From: G963665085 sp963665085
Lineage (GTDB): Bacteria > Bacteroidota > Bacteroidia > Bacteroidales > JAAAOM01
DNA length: 64,000 nucleotides
Reading direction: 5' to 3'
Assembly (NCBI GenBank): GCA_963665085.2
Contig: CAXXXS010000001.1
Location: forward strand, 1,922,001-1,986,000
Shown here: positions 61,630 through 64,000 of the stretch, one piece after another
How positions within the stretch are numbered: position 1 is the stretch's first letter
How the letters are laid out: every line of letters begins with the position of its first letter
Notes under the pieces: generated by a model
Seen by the model: the letters and a program-made list of their open reading frames with translations, nothing else
Told to the model about the DNA's origin: nothing
The model's database searches: none
Made by a program: the position numbers and the translations under genes

Positions 61630-61755
61630 ATGAAAAATGGATATTTCTATGAGAAGGAATTTCTGTCAGAAGAATTAATTTTTCTAAAATATTTTGGAAG
61701 TATTGAAAATAATATTGAATACAGCAAAGAACTAAAACACATTATTAAGCTATGA
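61630..61755 (+). CDS. 41-aa ORF coupled to the following membrane protein
   Basis: ATG at 61630, TGA at 61753-61755. The stop overlaps the next gene's ATG (61752) as ATGA. The peptide is rich in Glu and hydrophobics (MKNGYFYEKEFLSEELIFL), with no recognised domain; residues 8-25 could form an amphipathic helix. Position between a strong promoter and a coupled start argues for translation. It may be a leader peptide or a small partner of the membrane protein. Confidence 0.45.
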   Translation: MKNGYFYEKEFLSEELIFLKYFGSIENNIEYSKELKHIIKL

Positions 61756-62123
61756 AAACGATTATTTATATATCAGGGATTTTGGGGGCAATTTTATTAG
61801 TTGTAAGTTCAATCGGTATTTATGCTGAATTGCCTAACAACAGGTTTATTTTTATTTCATCACTACTATTATTGATCTTGATTTTTCTGCCTTTTTCAAT
61901 TGTTGAAAAGTACAAGCAAAATAAAAAAGTAAACGATATTATAAGATCATACAAGGATAAGAACCAAGAGAACAAGTCGGTAAAACATGGTGAAGCAAAA
62001 ACAAATGGTTGGGGAATGAATAATTCGCCTTTTAGAGAAAGAAAATCCGGGTTGAATTGGGGAGGGGGAAACGTAAAAGGTGCAAATGCAGCACGAGGAA
62101 CAAGAAAATCTTTTTTTAAGTAA
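61752..62123 (+). CDS. Small two-helix membrane protein
   Basis: 123 aa. Helices at residues about 4-24 and 31-50, then a basic tail (KYKQNKK, RSYKDKNQ) and a Gly/Asn-rich end (NWGGGN, NAARGTRKSF). No family recognised. The start overlaps the 41-aa ORF stop (ATGA). A bidirectional terminator follows at once. Confidence 0.6.
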   Translation: MKTIIYISGILGAILLVVSSIGIYAELPNNRFIFISSLLLLILIFLPFSIVEKYKQNKKVNDIIRSYKDKNQENKSVKHGEAKTNGWGMNNSPFRERKSGLNWGGGNVKGANAARGTRKSFFK

Positions 62124-62154
62124 AAAGGCTTCTAAAAATTTTTAGAAGCCTTTT
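62123..62154. terminator. 32-bp perfect palindrome, bidirectional terminator
   Basis: AAAAGGCTTCTAAAAA meets its exact complement at 62138/62139. A-run and T-run at both ends suit termination from both the membrane-protein gene (ending 62123) and the convergent DUF1080 gene (ending 62161). Confidence 0.8.
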
Positions 62155-62160
62155 AAATTT

Positions 62161-63591
62161 TTAAAGACTTGGCATATAAATATCCTCTTTGGTTAAGCCA
62201 CATTCTTCAATCATTTTTAGGCAATAATCAAGGGTTTCCAGATCTTTTTCACTTGTATTGTTTGTGCCAAAAGTAAATTTAACGCCTTTTTCTTTTGCTT
62301 TCAGTATTATCTTTTTGCTAGGAAGTTTATACCTATGATTTATTTCTAATGCAACATTATTTTCAGCCAATGCATTAACTACTTTTTCAATTCGTTCATC
62401 AGTCCATAATTCATCATATTCGTCTTCTATAACAGCAGGAATAAATGTAGAGTTAACATATATATCAATAGGTTCAGTTGATACGATTTTAACAATATAA
62501 TTTGTTAACAGTTCCATGAAATCTTGCTTGTCTGATATGTTAACTTCTTCTGGGATCCAGAGGTGGACCCGTTCTCCGTATAAATCATTAAAAGTCATTG
62601 CATCGGTAAAAATGTAATCAAAAGTATTTATTGACTCATCCGAAAAGATATCGAGCCATTCCCTGCCTTCAGCCTGCATAGCCTTAAAAATTGGGAGGGA
62701 CGCTAAGTTATTTTGGATATAGGTTTGAAGTTTTTCATCATTATTAATATCAAAGTCTAACCCACAATTAATTGCAATTCCATAGTTTATTCCAGTTTCT
62801 CTTGATTTTTTCAAGACATCATCCATAGTCAGTGTGCCTTTTAAATGCACATGAAAATCGATAATCGGAAATTCTTGCATATGGAGTTGGGTGATCTTTT
62901 TTACATAATCTTCAGGATAAATTTCTCTTTCATCTTCAAATACTGCATCATCTGGAAGTTGTTTAACCATTATGTTTTTGAAGTATACTTCACTTTCAGG
63001 ATTTTGGCATTGAATGGCAAAAGTACCACTGGATAACAACCTGTTTTTATACAAATCTTCGCGATATGCATTTTCAGGTTCAATATAATCTACAACCTGA
63101 ATGTCATTCACCCAAACTTTTATTCGTTTTCCTTTAACTGCAATGTGCATGGTAAACCATTCGTTATCATCAACAAACTTCATATAAAGATTCCTGATAG
63201 CGAATAAGCTCCCGGTTTTACCCCTTTCAATAGTTTTATTGTCTGAATTATAGCTGTTATTTATTTGAACTTCATAACCTTTTTCAGGAAAACCACTGTC
63301 TTGGAATGATGTGTGAAAAAATATTCCGGAATTAGTTCCTTCTGAAGCTTTAACTTCTGCTTTGAGTTCAAAATTTTTAAAATCAGCATTGTTTAACTTA
63401 CCATTATAAAATAAGTGTGACCGTTCACCTTTACAGATAAGGGTGTTGTCTTCAACCCGAAAAGAATTTTCATGTTCACTGGATTTCCAGTCATCAAGAT
63501 TTTTTCCGTTGAATATGGAAACCCATTCACTTTGAGGTTGATTACATGAGATTAAAAAAACAAGAAATAAGGGTAATAAGAGTTTTTTCAT
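62161..63591 (-). CDS. DUF1080 (3-keto-glycoside hydrolase) - PHP/amidohydrolase fusion lipoprotein
   Basis: 476 aa. The lipoprotein signal VFLISCNQP is followed by a DUF1080 jelly roll (residues about 20-210; WVSIFNGKNLDDWKSS, GTNSGIFFHTSFQD, WFTMHIAVKGKRIKVWVND). Residues about 235-475 form a PHP-like TIM barrel with IIDFHVHLKGTLTMDD (HxH) and VALEINHRYKLPSKK. DUF1080 enzymes act on 3-keto sugars made by Gfo/Idh oxidoreductases such as the one at 52618. The fused metal-hydrolase half is not a usual partner and its substrate is unknown. Confidence 0.75.
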   Translation of the reverse strand: MKKLLLPLFLVFLISCNQPQSEWVSIFNGKNLDDWKSSEHENSFRVEDNTLICKGERSHLFYNGKLNNADFKNFELKAEVKASEGTNSGIFFHTSFQDSGFPEKGYEVQINNSYNSDNKTIERGKTGSLFAIRNLYMKFVDDNEWFTMHIAVKGKRIKVWVNDIQVVDYIEPENAYREDLYKNRLLSSGTFAIQCQNPESEVYFKNIMVKQLPDDAVFEDEREIYPEDYVKKITQLHMQEFPIIDFHVHLKGTLTMDDVLKKSRETGINYGIAINCGLDFDINNDEKLQTYIQNNLASLPIFKAMQAEGREWLDIFSDESINTFDYIFTDAMTFNDLYGERVHLWIPEEVNISDKQDFMELLTNYIVKIVSTEPIDIYVNSTFIPAVIEDEYDELWTDERIEKVVNALAENNVALEINHRYKLPSKKIILKAKEKGVKFTFGTNNTSEKDLETLDYCLKMIEECGLTKEDIYMPSL

Positions 63592-63795
63592 GATTAGTTA
63601 TTGTTAGTAAAATTTGCGACAATTTATATCATAAAATTGAATTTTTAAAGAATACAGCAAGTATTTTCATAATACTTAATTATTCTTCTTTAGATGTTTA
63701 TCGATAAAAAAAAGAATGGGAATCAGAGAGGACTTTAAATATGTTATTATTCATCATTTTTTTTTATCTTTAATAATATAAATCAGGTAGATAGT
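63592..63795. other. Divergent promoter gap
   Basis: 204 AT-rich bases between the divergent DUF1080-PHP gene and the last gene. TATCTTTA near 63765-63772 is a plausible -7 box for the rightward gene. Nothing else is seen. Confidence 0.35.
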
Positions 63796-64000
63796 ATGAG
63801 AAAGATTAAGTATTTATTGAGGATTACATTAGTTATTGGTCTCGTTATGTTCAATCTAATGCCTATTCATGCTGATATGTCAGTTATAGGATTATATCAG
63901 GATGATGAGAAAGCCAAACAGGCGGAATATGAAAAATTAATTCAAAATGGGGATCGCTTATTTAAAGCCAAGGAATTAAAAAAAGCTCTTGAAGCCTACC
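63796..64000 (+). CDS. 5' end of a secreted TPR-like protein, cut by the window edge
   Basis: The ATG at 63796 opens 68 codons to the window edge. A signal peptide (KYLLRITLVIGLVMF...IHA) is followed by EKLIQNGDRLFKAKELKKAL, the helix pattern of a tetratricopeptide repeat. The gene continues beyond 64000, so its role is open. Confidence 0.55.
   Translation, partial: MRKIKYLLRITLVIGLVMFNLMPIHADMSVIGLYQDDEKAKQAEYEKLIQNGDRLFKAKELKKALEAY

Overview
The window looks like the chromosome of an AT-rich, anaerobic or facultatively anaerobic Bacteroidota (Bacteroidales/Marinilabiliales type). The evidence is SusC-style TonB receptors with carboxypeptidase-like N-termini, a HmuY-like lipoprotein, a BT_3928-type DoxX protein, DUF4405, DUF169, DUF134 and DUF5320 proteins, signal peptides ending in SAQ, and -7 boxes of the TAnnTTTG type. 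No tRNA, rRNA or CRISPR array was seen.

Region 1 (1-21.8 kb, all minus strand) is an envelope-transport island. A TonB receptor and a beta-propeller lipoprotein lie upstream of a TetR-led operon. That operon encodes two exporter-fold ABC half transporters, two SAM methyltransferases, an MMPL/RND transporter, a cation-diffusion zinc exporter, a LolA-like periplasmic protein and a DUF1302-like outer-membrane barrel. A second, paralogous barrel-MMPL-LolA set with its own methyltransferase lies at 15.6-20.7 kb behind an AraC regulator. The repeated trio suggests a trans-envelope path for a hydrophobic or metal-chelating ligand.

Region 2 (22-27 kb) is a reduced haem-uptake locus: HmuY-like lipoprotein, HmuR-like receptor, an OB-fold lipoprotein and a PepSY membrane protein. 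A frameshifted DUF2149 (HmuV-type) remnant lies upstream. Region 3 (28-30.1 kb) holds a His-rich exported protein, a hemerythrin/RIC-like protein and a LuxR-type regulator with a CxC/CxC pseudo-receiver, facing the last 45 codons of a lost hybrid-cluster protein gene.

Region 4 (30.1-48.1 kb) is a nearly gapless minus-strand run of about 24 genes. It contains MinD/Mrp-type ATPases with ferredoxin modules, NifX-like proteins, DUF89, a peptide deformylase, a ferredoxin, a DUF4405 membrane protein, RibA, DoxX, FeoA, FeoB, a previously uncalled 51-aa Cys-rich lipoprotein, FabH, FabF, a radical SAM enzyme, a corrinoid adenosyltransferase, a thioesterase and an MBL hydrolase. One gene in it is split by an in-frame TAG. 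Two palindromes flank the -7 box of the DUF134 regulator gene at the head of the region, and a third copy of the site lies upstream of the HmuY-like gene, suggesting one shared iron/redox regulon.

Region 5 (48.5-51.1 kb) is decaying: an AraC gene, a hydrolase and an esterase all carry frameshifts. Region 6 (51.1-64 kb) holds a C_GCAxxG_C_C redox protein and TerC, then carbohydrate genes: Gfo/Idh oxidoreductase and ThuA, a BNR_4-GH105 fusion next to a LytS/LytTR two-component system, and a DUF1080-PHP fusion. An IS1380-type element sits among them, and a truncated TPR-type gene runs off the right edge.
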